A stretch of 64,000 nt of DNA from Flaccisagitta enflata (lineage: Eukaryota; Chaetognatha; Sagittoidea; Aphragmophora), in assembly GCA_965153355.1 (NCBI GenBank), contig OZ231127.1:94798001-94862000 (forward strand). Direction: 5' to 3'. Under the pieces are notes generated by a model. It did no database searches, was not told where the DNA came from, and saw only the letters and a list, made by a program, of their open reading frames with translations. The position numbers were made by a program, and so were the translations under genes. Each line of letters starts with the position of its first letter. The stretch's first letter is position 1. Shown piece after piece: positions 50,000 to 63,132 of the stretch.

Positions 50000-50090
<91 letters not shown>

Positions 50091-50114
50091 GCAACAGCAA
50101 CAGCAACAACAACA

Positions 50115-50176
<62 letters not shown>

Positions 50177-50190
50177 AACAACAACAACAG
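49998..50190 (+). repeat. (CAA)n, (CAGCAA)n, (GAC)n compound microsatellite
   Basis: CAA at 49998-50088, CAGCAA to 50112, GAC at 50114-50175, then CAA again. Confidence 0.95.
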
Positions 50191-50682
50191 ATGGAAAATC
50201 TTCTTTTTTTCCCTCGACTGACGCCAAAAACGTTTTTGGACGATCTGCAGGAAAAATATAGGACGCGTGGAATGAAAAGATCTTTACTCCTTAATAGTTT
50301 GGCTAGTCCTGATAATAAAGGAGGTTGTAACATTCACATAATATGAGTTATGTTACCGTTATTGACTCTAAAAAATCAACCATCTTGAGAACATCTTCAT
50401 AGATTCGTGACCTCAATCAGGTATAAACATTTTAGTCGATTGTAACACTTGCACTTAAAAACTGACGTTACCTCTCATGACTCTGCAGTTTTGAAGTTTC
50501 TTGACTACGTCTTAGAGATACTTGACCCCCTTTAAGCCGCACAACCACCTGATGGATTTCTAGATATGTATATTCTCGTTCCCCATCTTCACGAGAATCC
50601 TCACGACAGGGTTCAAGAGATGAAGATGATATGATCACGTGTCGTGTGTGAAGAGGACGCAAAATGATGAAGATATGAATGG
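50191..50682. other. Unassigned sequence
   Basis: No gene is recognised. Confidence 0.4.
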
Positions 50683-51610
<928 letters not shown>

Positions 51611-51759
51611 TAAAATGGACCTTCTTGGAACATCAAAACCAATGACACTGTCTCGCTGTCTCTCTGTCTGTCTGTCTGCCTGTCTGTCAACAACGGACCG
51701 CCTTGGAACATCAAAACTAAATACAAGGTCTATCTATCTCTCAGTCTATCTGTCTGTCA

Positions 51760-51826
<67 letters not shown>

Positions 51827-51898
51827 AGATAGACGTAGAGAGAGACAGACAGACAGACAGACAAATAGACCCTCTTGGAACATCAATACCAATGACAA

Positions 51899-51935
<37 letters not shown>

Positions 51936-52085
51936 GTCTGTCAGCAATGGACCTTCTTGGAACATTAAAACTACGTAACTGAAATGAAACTGTGTGTGTA
52001 TAATGCTTATGACCTGAAGGGTTGACTATGGGCTCTGTGGATGGAAAACTCTCTTGAATAGACTCAATCAAATTCTCTTAATTTA
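51611..52085 (+). repeat. Complex repeat of unique 40-bp unit plus (CTGT)n
   Basis: TGGACCTTCTTGGAACATCA alternates with CTGT arrays of different length at about 51615, 51695, 51868 and 51949. It recurs at 52497 and 52622 beyond the tRNA-like region. One array (51830-51862) is inverted as GACA. Confidence 0.85.
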
Positions 52086-52092
52086 ACTAGCT

Positions 52093-52186
52093 TCAGAAGT
52101 TGGTCAAGTGGTTAACTCACTTGACGACAGATTTATCAATATCAGACCTTTTCATTTAAGGTTCTAGGTTCGAATCCCCGGCTGGT
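52093..52186 (+). ncRNA. tRNA-like sequence, possible SINE head or tRNA pseudogene
   Basis: TGGTCAAGTGG (52101-52111) resembles a Pol III A box and GGTTCGAATCC (52167-52177) is a perfect B box. The 66-nt spacing and an ACCTT/AAGGT stem before the B box resemble a class II tRNA with a long variable arm. The T stem and acceptor pair poorly, and GTCAAGTG/CACTTGAC makes an oversized D-arm helix. A working tRNA is therefore unlikely. Confidence 0.45.
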
Positions 52187-52448
52187 TTTGCTATTCAAGC
52201 GAATAGATGAAGCTGAAATTCTGCAAAAATATGATTGTTCCTATAGTTTTATACTAAAAGTTAAGCCGTAGGGGGATACCATACCCCATCATCAACCCTT
52301 TAGGGTTTACACATCACACCTGCAAAATATCAGCCCCCTCACTATATTAATACTCAGATTTCTAAATACTCGTATTTCTAAATACTAAATTCTAAATACT
52401 AAATTTCTAAATACTCGTATTTCTAAGTCTAGACGACATCTACTGTAC
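52187..52448 (+). repeat. Sequence downstream of the tRNA-like head, with a TAAATACTAAATTTC minisatellite
   Basis: Short units of TTTCTAAATAC lie at 52360-52424. The end AAGTCTAGACGACATCTACT (52425 on) matches 125-148, suggesting a dispersed repeat tail. Confidence 0.45.
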
Positions 52449-52913
52449 ATGGTCTATCTGTCTGTCTGTCTTTCTTTCTATCTTTCTGTCAACAATGGAC
52501 CTTCTTGGAACATCAACACCACTTTCACGGTCAGTTTGTTAGTTTGTCAGTATATCTGTGTCTGTCTGTGTCTCTGTCTATCGGCCTATCTGTCTGTCTG
52601 TCTGTCTGTCTATCTGTCAACAAGGGACCTCCCTAGAACATCCAAACCACTTTCACGGTCTGCCCGTCTCTATTGATCCTGTTTATGCTTTTGACCATCT
52701 GAGACAACAACAACAACAACAACCAGCTGAGAAAAAGATAAACGAGACAAAAAAAGGCTTTATATCTTTGTCTCCCTCAACCAACCCTCCCTTTCGTTTT
52801 TATCATCTTCTCCTTTCTTTCTCTTTTTTTCTTCTCTTTTTTCTTCTCTTTTTCCTCCATTTCTTTTTTCTTTCTTTTACTCTCTTTGTTCTCATCTCTC
52901 TCTTTTACCCTTT
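52449..52913. repeat. CTGT repeats, two further 40-bp units, then T-rich sequence
   Basis: The units at 52497 and 52622 belong to the 51611 repeat. CTTTTTTCTTCTC low complexity lies at 52810-52910. Confidence 0.6.
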
Positions 52914-53562
52914 TTGGGCGGCGGCCCCAAGGGGCCGATGTCCTGTAGGACACAGGGGTGAACCATTAATTACGTCTGTCTGTCCATCCGTCCTGCCCCC
53001 CAGCTTCTCAATCCTCAAATTACCATTGAATAACATAGGAAATTGATAAACTGCAAACTTCCCATTCAATAACATGGAAAATTGATGAAAAATGAAAAAA
53101 AAATGTGAAATTCCCATTGAATAACACAGAAAATTAATGAGATATTGAAAAAATGCAAAACTCCCATTGAATAAGATGGAAAATTGCTCCAAAAGCCTCA
53201 AATATGCCCCCTCAGGACCACTGGAAATTCCCCCTGTGCTCAACAGGATATTGGCCCTTTGGGGCCGCTGCCCTGCTCTCATTTTTAGTCGCGTGCTACG
53301 CGACTCTACACCCCGCTATGTCGGTCCGTCGGTCCGTCGGTTGGTCGGTTGGTCGGTTGGTCGGTCCCCTTTTTACTTTTTTGGCGTTTTCGAGCTTTTT
53401 GAGCATACGGCTCCTGCCCAGATGACCCAGTGACCTTCTCCAGCACTGCTCCTGCCCACCCGCACGCGACTAGGGTAGCCGTGTATCCGGCCTTGTTTTT
53501 CTTCAGCTATCACTCCGAGCAGGGCATCGAGTACCGCTGACCATGTGCGATCCTTGGATGAC
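52914..53562 (+). mobile_element. DH-family element split by an HPE copy
   Basis: The left block GGGCGGCGGCCCCAAGGGGC, ATGTCCTGTAGGACACAGG is followed by a private array of CCCATTGAATAACATGGAAA units (53020-53190). An inverted block ends TTGGCCCTTTGGGGCCGCTG CCC (53256-53272). After the HPE insertion the tail resumes as TCACTCCGAGCAGGGCATCG to GATCCTTGGATGA (53509-53560). Confidence 0.75.
53287..53499 (-). mobile_element. HPE subtype A element inside a DH element
   Basis: The hairpin AGTCGCGTGCTACGCGACT, CCCGCTATGTCGG and (GTTGGTCG)n lead to the CTGCCCACCCGCACGCGACT block. GTGTATCCGGCCTTG is the end. T-runs flank both sides, so a TTTT target duplication is possible. Confidence 0.85.
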
Positions 53563-53576
53563 TTGTTTTTCTTTTT

Positions 53577-53990
<414 letters not shown>

Positions 53991-53995
53991 TTAAA

Positions 53996-54210
53996 CAACA
54001 AGGCCGTATACACGGCTACCTTAGTCGCGTCACTCGCGTGCGGGTGGGCAGGGGCAGTATTTGAGTTACTTAAGCACTTGGGCAAGTGCATTAAGGCCAA
54101 AGACCGCAAAAACATAAAAAAAGTAAAATGGGGACCGACCGACCGACCGACCAACCGACCGACGGACGGACGGACAAAGCGGGTTGTAGTGTCGCGTAGC
54201 ACGCGACTAA
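53996..54210 (+). mobile_element. HPE subtype A element, complete
   Basis: ACAAGGCCGTATACACGGCT, TCGCGTGCGGGTGGGCAGGG, GACCGCAAAAACATAAAAAA and a GACC/GACGG core. It ends with the hairpin GTCGCGTAGCACGCGAC and TAAAAA. An 8-bp ACTCGCGT-type duplication lies inside the 5' motif. Confidence 0.85.
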
Positions 54211-55152
<942 letters not shown>

Positions 55153-55204
55153 CGACAACAACCCGCGGCGGCGGACGAAGTTTCATGTCTTTGAGCGACA
55201 ATGG

Positions 55205-55571
55205 AACAAGCCCAAGAGGGCAACAGTCGCGTGCGTCTGGAAATGACAGACAAAATGTTAAAAATGTCAGGAAATGTTAAGAAATGTTAAAAAATGTTAG
55301 ATAATGTTAAAAAATGTTAAAAAATGTTAAAAATGTTAAAAAATGTTAAAAAATGTTAAAAAATGTTAAAAAGCCAAAAAAGTCAGAAAGTGTTAAAAAA
55401 TGTTAAAGATTGTTAAAAAAGGCTAAAAAATGTTAAAAAGTGTTAAAAAATGTTAAAAAACGTCAAAAAACGTCAAAAATTTAAAAATGTGACGGACGGA
55501 CCGACGGACGGACGGACGGACCTACCGACCGACACGGCAAGGTGTAGAGTCGCGTGCACGCGACTAAAAAT
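55205..55571 (+). mobile_element. HPE subtype A element with private AAAATGTTAA array
   Basis: ACAAGCCCAAGAGGGC (stem GCCC/GGGC), AGTCGCGTGCG, then about 20 AAAAATGTTA units (55255-55460) and a GACGGACC core. GGCAAGGTGTAGAG and the perfect hairpin GTCGCGTGCACGCGAC with TAAAAA close it. Confidence 0.85.
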
Positions 55572-55810
55572 TTTAGCGCAATTGAAAACATGAAAGACCC
55601 ATAAACGTAAAAAAATTGTAAAATTGTCAAAGACCAAAAAACGTGAGACACCTAAAATTGTTATGATCCTAAAACTGAGAGAGACCTGAGAACCCTTAGA
55701 TTGTTCCACAAGTAGAATGTAAAAGATTTAAAATTGTTAAAGACCAAAGAAAACGTGGGAGAAATTTGACGTAGACAAATTTATTTCTCCTTACTTTTTT
55801 CCCTCTCTCA
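55572..55810. other. Unassigned A-rich sequence
   Basis: Loose units of TAAAATTGTTAAAGACC. No gene. Confidence 0.4.
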
Positions 55811-56104
55811 GAAGGTGTTTCTAGTCAAAGTCAATCGCGTTTCTAACGTGCCACTTGGTCGCTCGCTACGTTTGTTCACTCGCACCGCTCACTCTGCAGC
55901 GCTCCACTTTGATGAGCTTCGCTCGCTCACTCTGTTCACGGGTTCATTCACTCTGTTCACGGGCTTGCTCACTCCATTCACGAGCTCGCTAACTCATTTC
56001 GCTCACTCCTTCATGGGACAGTGAAATTCATGAATGTGTGTTCACGCTGTAAACGAGTTCAACAGGAACAAACACATTTTTTTTCTCATTAGAAACACGC
56101 CTTA
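55811..56104 (+). mobile_element. CTC-family element
   Basis: AAGGTGTTTCTAGTCAAAG, CACTTGGTCGCTCGCTACG, GTTCACGGGCTTGCTCACTC-type core, GACAGTGAAATTC, GTGTTCACGCTG and ATTAGAAACACGCC. Confidence 0.75.
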
Positions 56105-56930
56105 ACACAAAATGAGAAATCACGTCTGGAACACACCAACCAATTTCTTTGTCAACCTCGTAGGCTGGGAAAAAAAGTTGTTTTACCTTTGGGATAAATA
56201 ATTCCCCTTCCTTATTTTCTCCCTCCTTAATTATTCTCCCTCCTTGTACCTGCCCCTCTCCACACCCCTTAAGTTCGAGAAACCTATGGGATAAATTGTT
56301 CTACTCCTGATTCCTTACTTCCCCTCCTTTCCTATCCCTTCCCACGACCCCCTACTTTTAATATGACTATGGCATAAATTAATCCACTCCTTTCCTCCAA
56401 CCTCTCCCCCGCCCTCCCATGAGTTACCTACGGACAGGATCATTTCCCTCCTTTTCTTCTGCTCCAACTCCTCCCCTTGAGTTATCCATAGGATATTTCC
56501 CTCTTCTGGACAGTGGCTCCATAAAGGCCACTGAGTTTTTCTTTCACAAACGGGTAATTTTCTTGAAACCCTTCTCCTCCATCCGTGCAACCTCCGGCCT
56601 TAAGTCCCACATTCTAATCACAGGGCCTAAAATCCCAGCCTGGGCCAGCTGGCCAGCCATATGGTCCAAATCTCATTCTCCAGGCCCAAATTTCATTCCC
56701 GCGATCAAAATTTCAGCCTCAAGCCCAAAATTTCCGTCTCATGGCCCAAATCTCAGACCCAAATCCTAAAATTGAGGCTTAAATCACAGCCTAGTGTCTC
56801 AAAGGCCGTTGTCCAAACCGCAATGGCCCTTCTCACCACCTCATCTCTTTATAGATTTACTTAGCGGCATCAGTTACCGCAGACCATCTAATCGTTTCAT
56901 GACTATTTCCTTCTAAGTCAGGAGTTCTGA
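56105..56930 (+). repeat. Long-period degenerate repeats and a DH-like tail
   Basis: CTATGGGATAAAT-type units followed by TCCCTCC recur near 56190, 56287, 56365, 56420 and 57043. CCTAAAATCCCAGCC/GGCCCAAAT units lie at 56600-56790. GCGGCATCAGTTACCGCAGA CC at 56864-56885 resembles the DH tail. Confidence 0.5.
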
Positions 56931-57127
56931 CCCTCCCTTTTCCCCTGCTCTTCCCTCCAATCCCCATTTGGCTTTACCGGTGGAATAATTCCTCCCTTTC
57001 CCCTCCCTTTACCTGTCCCTCCCCACATCTGACTTCAATGTGTTACCTATGGTATAAATAATTCCCTCCCTTTCTGGTTTCCGACAAGTCTCCGACTCAA
57101 AGACGTGTGAAATTCAAACGTCTCAAA

Positions 57128-57376
57128 GAGGATGTGTTTCCACTAATGACAACAATCAGGATTATTCCCTTTGATCGCCTTAACAGCGTGAACACATAAT
57201 TATGAATTTCAACTCTCCCACAAGAGAGTGAGCAAAGTGAGTGAGGGAGCCTGTGAATGGAGTAAGCGAGCAAACTATAAAGTGGAGGTAGTAAAGCCAA
57301 GCGCTACGAGGTGAGTGAGCGAACGAGGTGAGCGATCGAGTGGCTCATTCAAAACGCGGTTGTCTACCGTTGGAAC
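57128..57376 (-). mobile_element. CTC-family element
   Basis: On the plus strand it runs reversed: GATGTGTTTCCACTAATGA, AACAGCGTGAACACA, and a GAGTGAGCAAAGTGAGTG core. CGAACGAGGTGAGCGATCGA GTGGC and AAAACGCGGTTG close it. The outermost terminal repeat is decayed. Confidence 0.7.
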
Positions 57377-57587
57377 AGGCACTCAAACGTCTCCAAGACT
57401 GTTAGAGAAAGAAACTCGGTTTTGATACATTTAGAAGCAAATGTTTTTTTCCTTCCGGTTTCCATTGAGGAGGAAGTGGGGGAGTGGGGGGGAGTTTGGA
57501 GAACTCCATTGAGGGGGGGGGGATTTCCATTGAGGGAGGGGGGAGAGAAGGAAATTCCATTGGCACCGAATCCAATTTTTCTTCTTA
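57377..57587. other. G-rich low-complexity sequence
   Basis: CCATTGAGGGGGGGG-type short direct repeats at 57460-57560. No gene. Confidence 0.5.
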
Positions 57588-57838
57588 AGTCGCGTGCAAG
57601 TGATGTTACTCGTCGTATTGGTCCTTTCGTCGTTCCTTCCATCCATCCATCAGTAACATTGAATAAATCTTCCACCAATCAATTCATCCGTCCATTTAAG
57701 GTTTTTGAAGAATTTGAATGTTCTCCACACAGGTCGCGAAGGTGCGTCATTCCATCCATTGGTCCGTCAGTCCGTTGGTAATGCTTGAGTACCCGCCCAC
57801 TCTGCCGTGACCGATTGCTTGCCTGTGTATCGGGCCTT
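57588..57838 (-). mobile_element. Degenerate HPE element
   Basis: AGTCGCGTGCAAGTGA, GTCCTTTCGTCG, CATCCATTGGTCCGTCAGTC, and GTGTATCGGGCCTTTTTA as a decayed family end. Confidence 0.5.
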
Positions 57839-57844
57839 TTTATT

Positions 57845-58050
57845 AGTCGCGTGCTACGCGACTCTACACCCCGCTTTGTCCATTGGTTGGTTGGTTGGTT
57901 GGTTGGTTGTTTGGTTGGTTGGTTGGTCACACTTTACTTTTTTTACGTTTTTATTCTTTGGACCGTGTCTGCTCTGCCCAAATGCTCTGGCAGCTCAATA
58001 TAGCCCCCTGCCTACCCGCACGCGACTGGGGTAGCTGTAAAATTGGCCTT
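57845..58050 (-). mobile_element. HPE subtype A element with (GGTT)n core
   Basis: The hairpin AGTCGCGTGCTACGCGACT and CTACACCCCGCTTTGTCC are followed by a GGTT array, CACACTTTACTTTTTTTACG, CCTACCCGCACGCGACT and GGCCTTG. Confidence 0.8.
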
Positions 58051-58154
58051 GCTTGTTTTTGTGTTCTGACGTGAAAGTGGGAACACTAAAGTTTCAGAGC
58101 TTTCCAAACGCCTGTTACCAACATGAGGTCACACGACCTGGGCCTTTCAACGAC

Positions 58155-58691
58155 GTTTACACGCCTGTGAATTCTCCGGGATGTATGTCACACCACCCAG
58201 TTTTCTCTCCGATGGATGCATGTCACACAGCCCATAATTCTCTGATGTACGTTACACCACCCAGTTTTTCTCCGGCCGTATGTCACACAGCCCCTAACAC
58301 CCTTCACGTGATGTCACACCACCTAGTTTTTCATGTATGTCACATGCCTAGAATTCTCCGATATATGTCACACCACCCAGTTTTCCACATGTCACACAGC
58401 CTGTACCCTCCATGGCCGCCACACCACCCAGTTTTCCAATGTCACACACAGCCTGTCCCTCCGATGTATGTCACACCACCCAGCTTTTCCAATGTATGTC
58501 ACACAGCCCAGAATTCTCTGGTGTATGTATGTCACACCACCCAGTTTTCCAATGATGCCACACACCCACTTCAATGGCCATTACACCACCCAGTTTTTCT
58601 CCGATGTATGTCACACAGCCCACCCCTCTCCAATGTATGTCACACCACCCAGTTTTCTGGGATGTATGTCACACAGCCCAGAATTCTCCGA
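58155..58691 (+). repeat. Roughly 60-bp tandem repeat of two alternating halves
   Basis: GATGTATGTCACACCACCCA GTTTT alternates with GTATGTCACACAGCCCAGAA TTCTC. About nine copies. It runs into the assembly gap. Confidence 0.9.
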
Positions 58692-58701
58692 NNNNNNNNN
58701 N
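58692..58701. other. Assembly gap (10 N)
   Basis: Ten ambiguous bases within the tandem-repeat chain. A length of exactly ten suggests a placeholder. Confidence 0.99.
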
Positions 58702-58739
58702 GACACGACGTATACGTGTAGAAATCGAGCAAACAAAAG

Positions 58740-58741
<2 letters not shown>

Positions 58742-58785
<44 letters not shown>

Positions 58786-59170
58786 AGAGAGATGACAAGA
58801 GTTGGACAATGCCATTGACCAGAGTTAGGACAATGCATTGACAAGAGTTAGGACAATGCCATTGACAAGAGTTGGGACAATGCCGTTGACAAGAGTTGGG
58901 ACAATGGTGACAAGGTTGGGACACAATACCATTGACAAGTTGTGCCATTGACAAGAGTTGGGACAATGCCATTGACAAGAGTTGGGACAATGCCATTGAC
59001 AAGAGTTGGGACTATGCCATTGACAAGAGTTGGGACAATGCCATTAACTACAGTTGGGACAATGTCGTTGACTAGAGTAGGGACGATAAACCATTGACAA
59101 GAGTTGGGACAATGTCATGGACAAGAGTTGGAAATCATTGATTGACAAGACTAGGGAAAATGGGATTGAC
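58742..59170 (+). repeat. (GA)n and 24-bp minisatellite
   Basis: GA at 58744-58782, then GACAAGAGTTGGGACAATGC CATT units to about 59165. Confidence 0.95.
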
Positions 59171-59720
59171 AATACTAGGGAATACGTCACGTGACCACAT
59201 CATGTGAACGCGTCAAAGAGACCTTGTCCGTGACCGCATCATGGTGCGACCACGAGACACGACCGCGTGCGTCACATCCTCAACATACACATACCGCATG
59301 ATTGTCGGTTATTCCCGAAGTCTGATTGAGAGAGAGAGAGAGAGAGAGAAGAGTACACTAACTGACACAGCCTTAACACATAATGAAATACCTTTTCCAG
59401 CCAGAAAATGTCATGATTTGCGGTTGTCTAAAGGCAGCATAAAGGCAAATGTGCGTTCATTTTCATTAAAGTGAGTTTTCTTCTTCTTCTTCTATTAACT
59501 ATGCTTCTTCTTCTTCTTGACGCGGTGTGTTGATGATTTCTTAATTTTCATCAGATGTTCGATTGCGTCCGCGATCGCATCATCGAATACCGTCAAATCC
59601 TCAGCCCATCACCATTACAAATGATTGTTGGTTGTCATGGTCTGTAGTTGAGAGAGAAGAGGCACTAACTAACACGACACCAACACTTGTGAAAATGCTT
59701 TTAGCCAGAAAAGGTCCCAG

Positions 59721-59774
<54 letters not shown>

Positions 59775-59866
59775 GCAAACCTGACGTGATCCCATAATGT
59801 CGCAGTCGCGGTCGCGGTCGCGGTCAAATATCACCATTACAAATAATTGTGAGGTTGTCGTGGTCT

Positions 59867-59923
<57 letters not shown>

Positions 59924-60114
59924 ACACTCAACATCGACCACGAAATGCTTTTTGCCAGAAGTTGTCGCTATCGCGATCGCATTGGGTGATTTCTTTATTC
60001 TCATCAAATGTCGCGGTCCAATGTCACGGTCCAATGTCGCGGTCAAAAATCATCGAAGTTCATGTCAGCCTTGTGTTGGTCTTATAAATTAGACATGTGA
60101 GCCTCTTGCTCAAA
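59171..60114 (+). repeat. Diverged long-period repeats with three (GA)n tracts
   Basis: GA lies at 59330-59349, 59724-59769 and 59871-59920. ATCACCATTACAAATGATTG and GTCGCGGTCGCGGTCA-type segments recur at 59600-59850 and again near 61330-61480. No gene. Confidence 0.75.
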
Positions 60115-60655
60115 TCGTCCCATTGTCCCATTGTGATTATCCCATCGTGATTGTCCCATCGTGATTGTCCCATCGTTGTTGTCCCATTGTCGTTGTCCCA
60201 TTGTCGTTGTCCCATCGTTGTTGTCTTGTCTCATAAATGCGTTGTCTCGCCGTTGTCCCGTCGTGCGTTGTCGTCGTCGTTGTCCCATCGTCGTTGTCCC
60301 ATTGTCGTTGTCCCATTTCCATTGTCGTTGTCCCATTGTCGTTGTCCCATTGTCGTTGTCACATTGTCCTTGTCCCATTGTCGTTGTCCCATTGTCCCAT
60401 TGTCGTTGTCCCATTGTCGTTGTCCCATTGTCGTTGTCCCATTGTCCCATTGTCGTTGTCCCATTGTCGTTGTCCCATTGTCATTGTCCCATTGTTGATG
60501 TCCCATTGTCGATGTCCCATTGTTGATGTCCCATTGTCGTTGTCCCATTGTTGTTGTCTCGTTGTCCCATAGTCGTTATCCCACAGTTGTTGTCCCAAAG
60601 TTGTTGTCCCAAAGTTGTTGTCCCATTGTCGTTGTCCCATTGTGATTGTCCCAAT
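60115..60655 (+). repeat. 14-bp minisatellite (CCCATTGTCGTTGT)n
   Basis: About 35 imperfect units, some shortened to CCCATTGT. Confidence 0.95.
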
Positions 60656-61050
60656 GAAGTTTGATGATTATCAGAATCCATGGCATTTGTCCCAGGGAAA
60701 ATTCATGACGCTTGATCTAGTGAGAATCCAGGACACTTATTCCAGACAATTGACAACCCATGATTATAGATCATACTTGTCCCAGGGACAATCAATGATA
60801 CTTGTGCCAGGGACAATCCATCACACTCCAGGGTCAATATATGTCCAAAGTACATGATACTTGTCCCAAGTACAATCCGTGATATTTCTACCAGGGACAA
60901 TCAATGATACTTGTGCCAGGGACAATCCATGACACTCCAGGGACAATATATAACACTTGTCCAAGGGAAAATTCATGATACTTGTCCTAAGTACAATCCG
61001 TGATATTTCTAACAGGGACAATCCATGTTGCCTGTACCGGGGACAAACCA
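60656..61050 (+). repeat. Irregular repeat on GACAATCCATGACACTTGTC
   Basis: Units of about 30 bp containing ACTTGTCCCAGGGACAAT, with a 120-bp higher-order duplication (60780-60900 and 60900-61025). Confidence 0.8.
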
Positions 61051-61167
61051 TAAATCACTTTAGTCCTCATATTACATCTTTCTAATACAGTGAATCATGC
61101 AACAATCATTTTTTCATCAAAGTTTGATGATTTTTCCTCAGAGAAGTTTTAGACCTGATAATGTTAA

Positions 61168-61245
61168 GTGACCACGTCACGTGACCACGTCACGTGACCA
61201 CGTCACGTGACCACGTCACGTGACCACGTCACGTGACCACGTCAC
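61168..61245 (+). repeat. 13-bp array (GTGACCACGTCAC)6 with CACGTG sites
   Basis: Six perfect 13-mers starting at 61168, 61181, 61194, 61207, 61220 and 61233. Every junction makes GTCACGTGAC, a palindrome containing the E-box CACGTG. Confidence 0.97.
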
Positions 61246-61309
61246 GTAACCATCAATCTCATTTTATGATCGCTTCAACCGATCGCGTCATCGGATCCTC
61301 AATACCAGA

Positions 61310-61530
61310 GTAGAGAGAGAGAGAGAGAGAGAGATGAAGCAAACCTGACGCGATCCCAAAATGTCCGGTCGCGGTCAAGAATCATCGAAGTTCGATGATT
61401 TTTCCTTGGAGCTCAACCCAGAAAATGTCGAGTCATGACGCGATCTCAAAATGTCGCTGTCGCGGTCGTGGTCAAAAATCATCGAAGTTCGATGATTTTT
61501 CCTTGGAGACTCCAACCCAGAAATGTCGGG
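61310..61530 (+). repeat. Short (GA)n and a duplicated hairpin unit
   Basis: GA at 61312-61333. AATCATCGAAGTTCGATGAT T is self-complementary around AAGTT and occurs twice (61380-61400 and 61477-61497), each followed by TTTCCTTGGAG. Confidence 0.8.
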
Positions 61531-61621
61531 TACCTAAGTTTTGCCTGCTTCAAAATTACAGTCTGACTAGGACCTGTAATTTTGAAAGCTCATCGCGTAA
61601 TGCATTCTGAAATACATGACA

Positions 61622-61742
61622 ACAAAAAAAAAAAAAAAATTTCAAAAAAAAAAAAATTTCAAAAAAAAAAATTTTAAAAATAAAAAAAAATTTCAAAAAA
61701 ATTTTTCAAAAAAATTTTCAAAAAAATTTCAAAAAAAAAAAA
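61622..61742 (+). repeat. Poly-A with AAATTTC interruptions
   Basis: Runs of 8-18 A separated by TTTC. Confidence 0.9.
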
Positions 61743-61811
61743 ACCTTACGAGTCCATGACGGCACACCTTAAACACTAAACAAGAAGGCACACCTTGGTA
61801 TCCGTGCACAC

Positions 61812-62003
<192 letters not shown>

Positions 62004-62279
62004 ACACCTCCTTTTTACCATGAAGGTGAACTTTGACCAGAGCAAATCTTCTGAATACTTTAAGTAGTTCAGCGTTGGGAATTACAAGTAACTAAATTAG
62101 TAATTATTTATCATTTAAATCGTAATAATGAAATTGCTATAAAGCTGAACAACAACATGAGTGAATGTAAAATGATATTTAACTAATAAATGCATCACAC
62201 AAAAATCTTTGAACAAATAAATAGTCATCCGCAATATGTAAATGAGAAAAGTGCGAATCTCCTCAATGAACAATTCACC

Positions 62280-62935
62280 CACTCTTACAGCAGTAATATA
62301 TTACTACATAAATAGGTTTATATCTCATAAACCAGACTTCAGATTTAAATCGAATTTTGCAGGGGCTGTTCAATTGATGTCCTTTAAATGAATACCAAAT
62401 TAAAAAAAATTCACATAACTTTACTACCCTTTGCCTATGTAACTGCACAAGTCACAGACAACATATTACACCCATAAATAAACTAATGTCTCTAAACCAG
62501 ACTCCAGATTTAATTCGAATTTTTGCAGGGTTGTTTATTTACTGACCTTTACTTGTATGCCAAATTAAAAAATTCACATAAGTTTACTACCCTCTATGTA
62601 AGTCGCCTAAGTCCCAGTAACATATTACTACATAAATAAATTAGCTAATATCTCATGAACCAGACTTCAGATTTAATTGGAATTTTGCAGGGGCTGTTTA
62701 TTTACTACCCTCTGCTTGTATACCCAATTAAAAAAAATTCACATAAGTTTATGCCTCTGCCTATACTAAATCGCCTAAGTCCAGTAAAATATTACCATAA
62801 AAATAATAGGCAAAGGGTAGTAAAAGTTTATGAATTTTTTAAGTACCTAGTAAACAGGTATATGATATCAATTAAAGAGCTCCTGCAAAATTCGAATTGA
62901 ATCTGAAGTCTGGTTTATGAGATATAGAGAGGTCT
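62280..62935 (+). repeat. AT-rich roughly 175-bp tandem repeat with an inverted copy
   Basis: TATCTCATAAACCAGACTTC AGATTTAA, GAATTTTGCAGGGGCTGTT and AATTAAAAAAAATTCACATA recur in three direct units from 62322, 62493 and 62650. The segment 62800-62935 carries the complement (CTGAAGTCTGGTTTATGAGA TAT). Confidence 0.85.
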
Positions 62936-63132
62936 TAAACAGACTCACCCACCCACAAACAGACTTACACGATCAAATTTTATCTTGATACCAAAACGAA
63001 AACTATTCGTCTGGAGATAAAAATATTAAAGCTGTTTTGTTCAAATTAACAAATTTTCGTTACTTCTGTATTCGAAGGACTTATCTCAAACCGTCAGAAA
63101 ATGAACTTGGCAAAAGTGAAATAAATATTCTT
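62936..63132. other. Unassigned sequence
   Basis: Nothing recognised. Confidence 0.3.

Noticed and set aside
60082-60640. Frames with repeated NGTTTMGQRQWD or CRCPIVVVPLS
   Set aside because: Products of the 14-bp minisatellite, with no start, domain or flanking gene structure.
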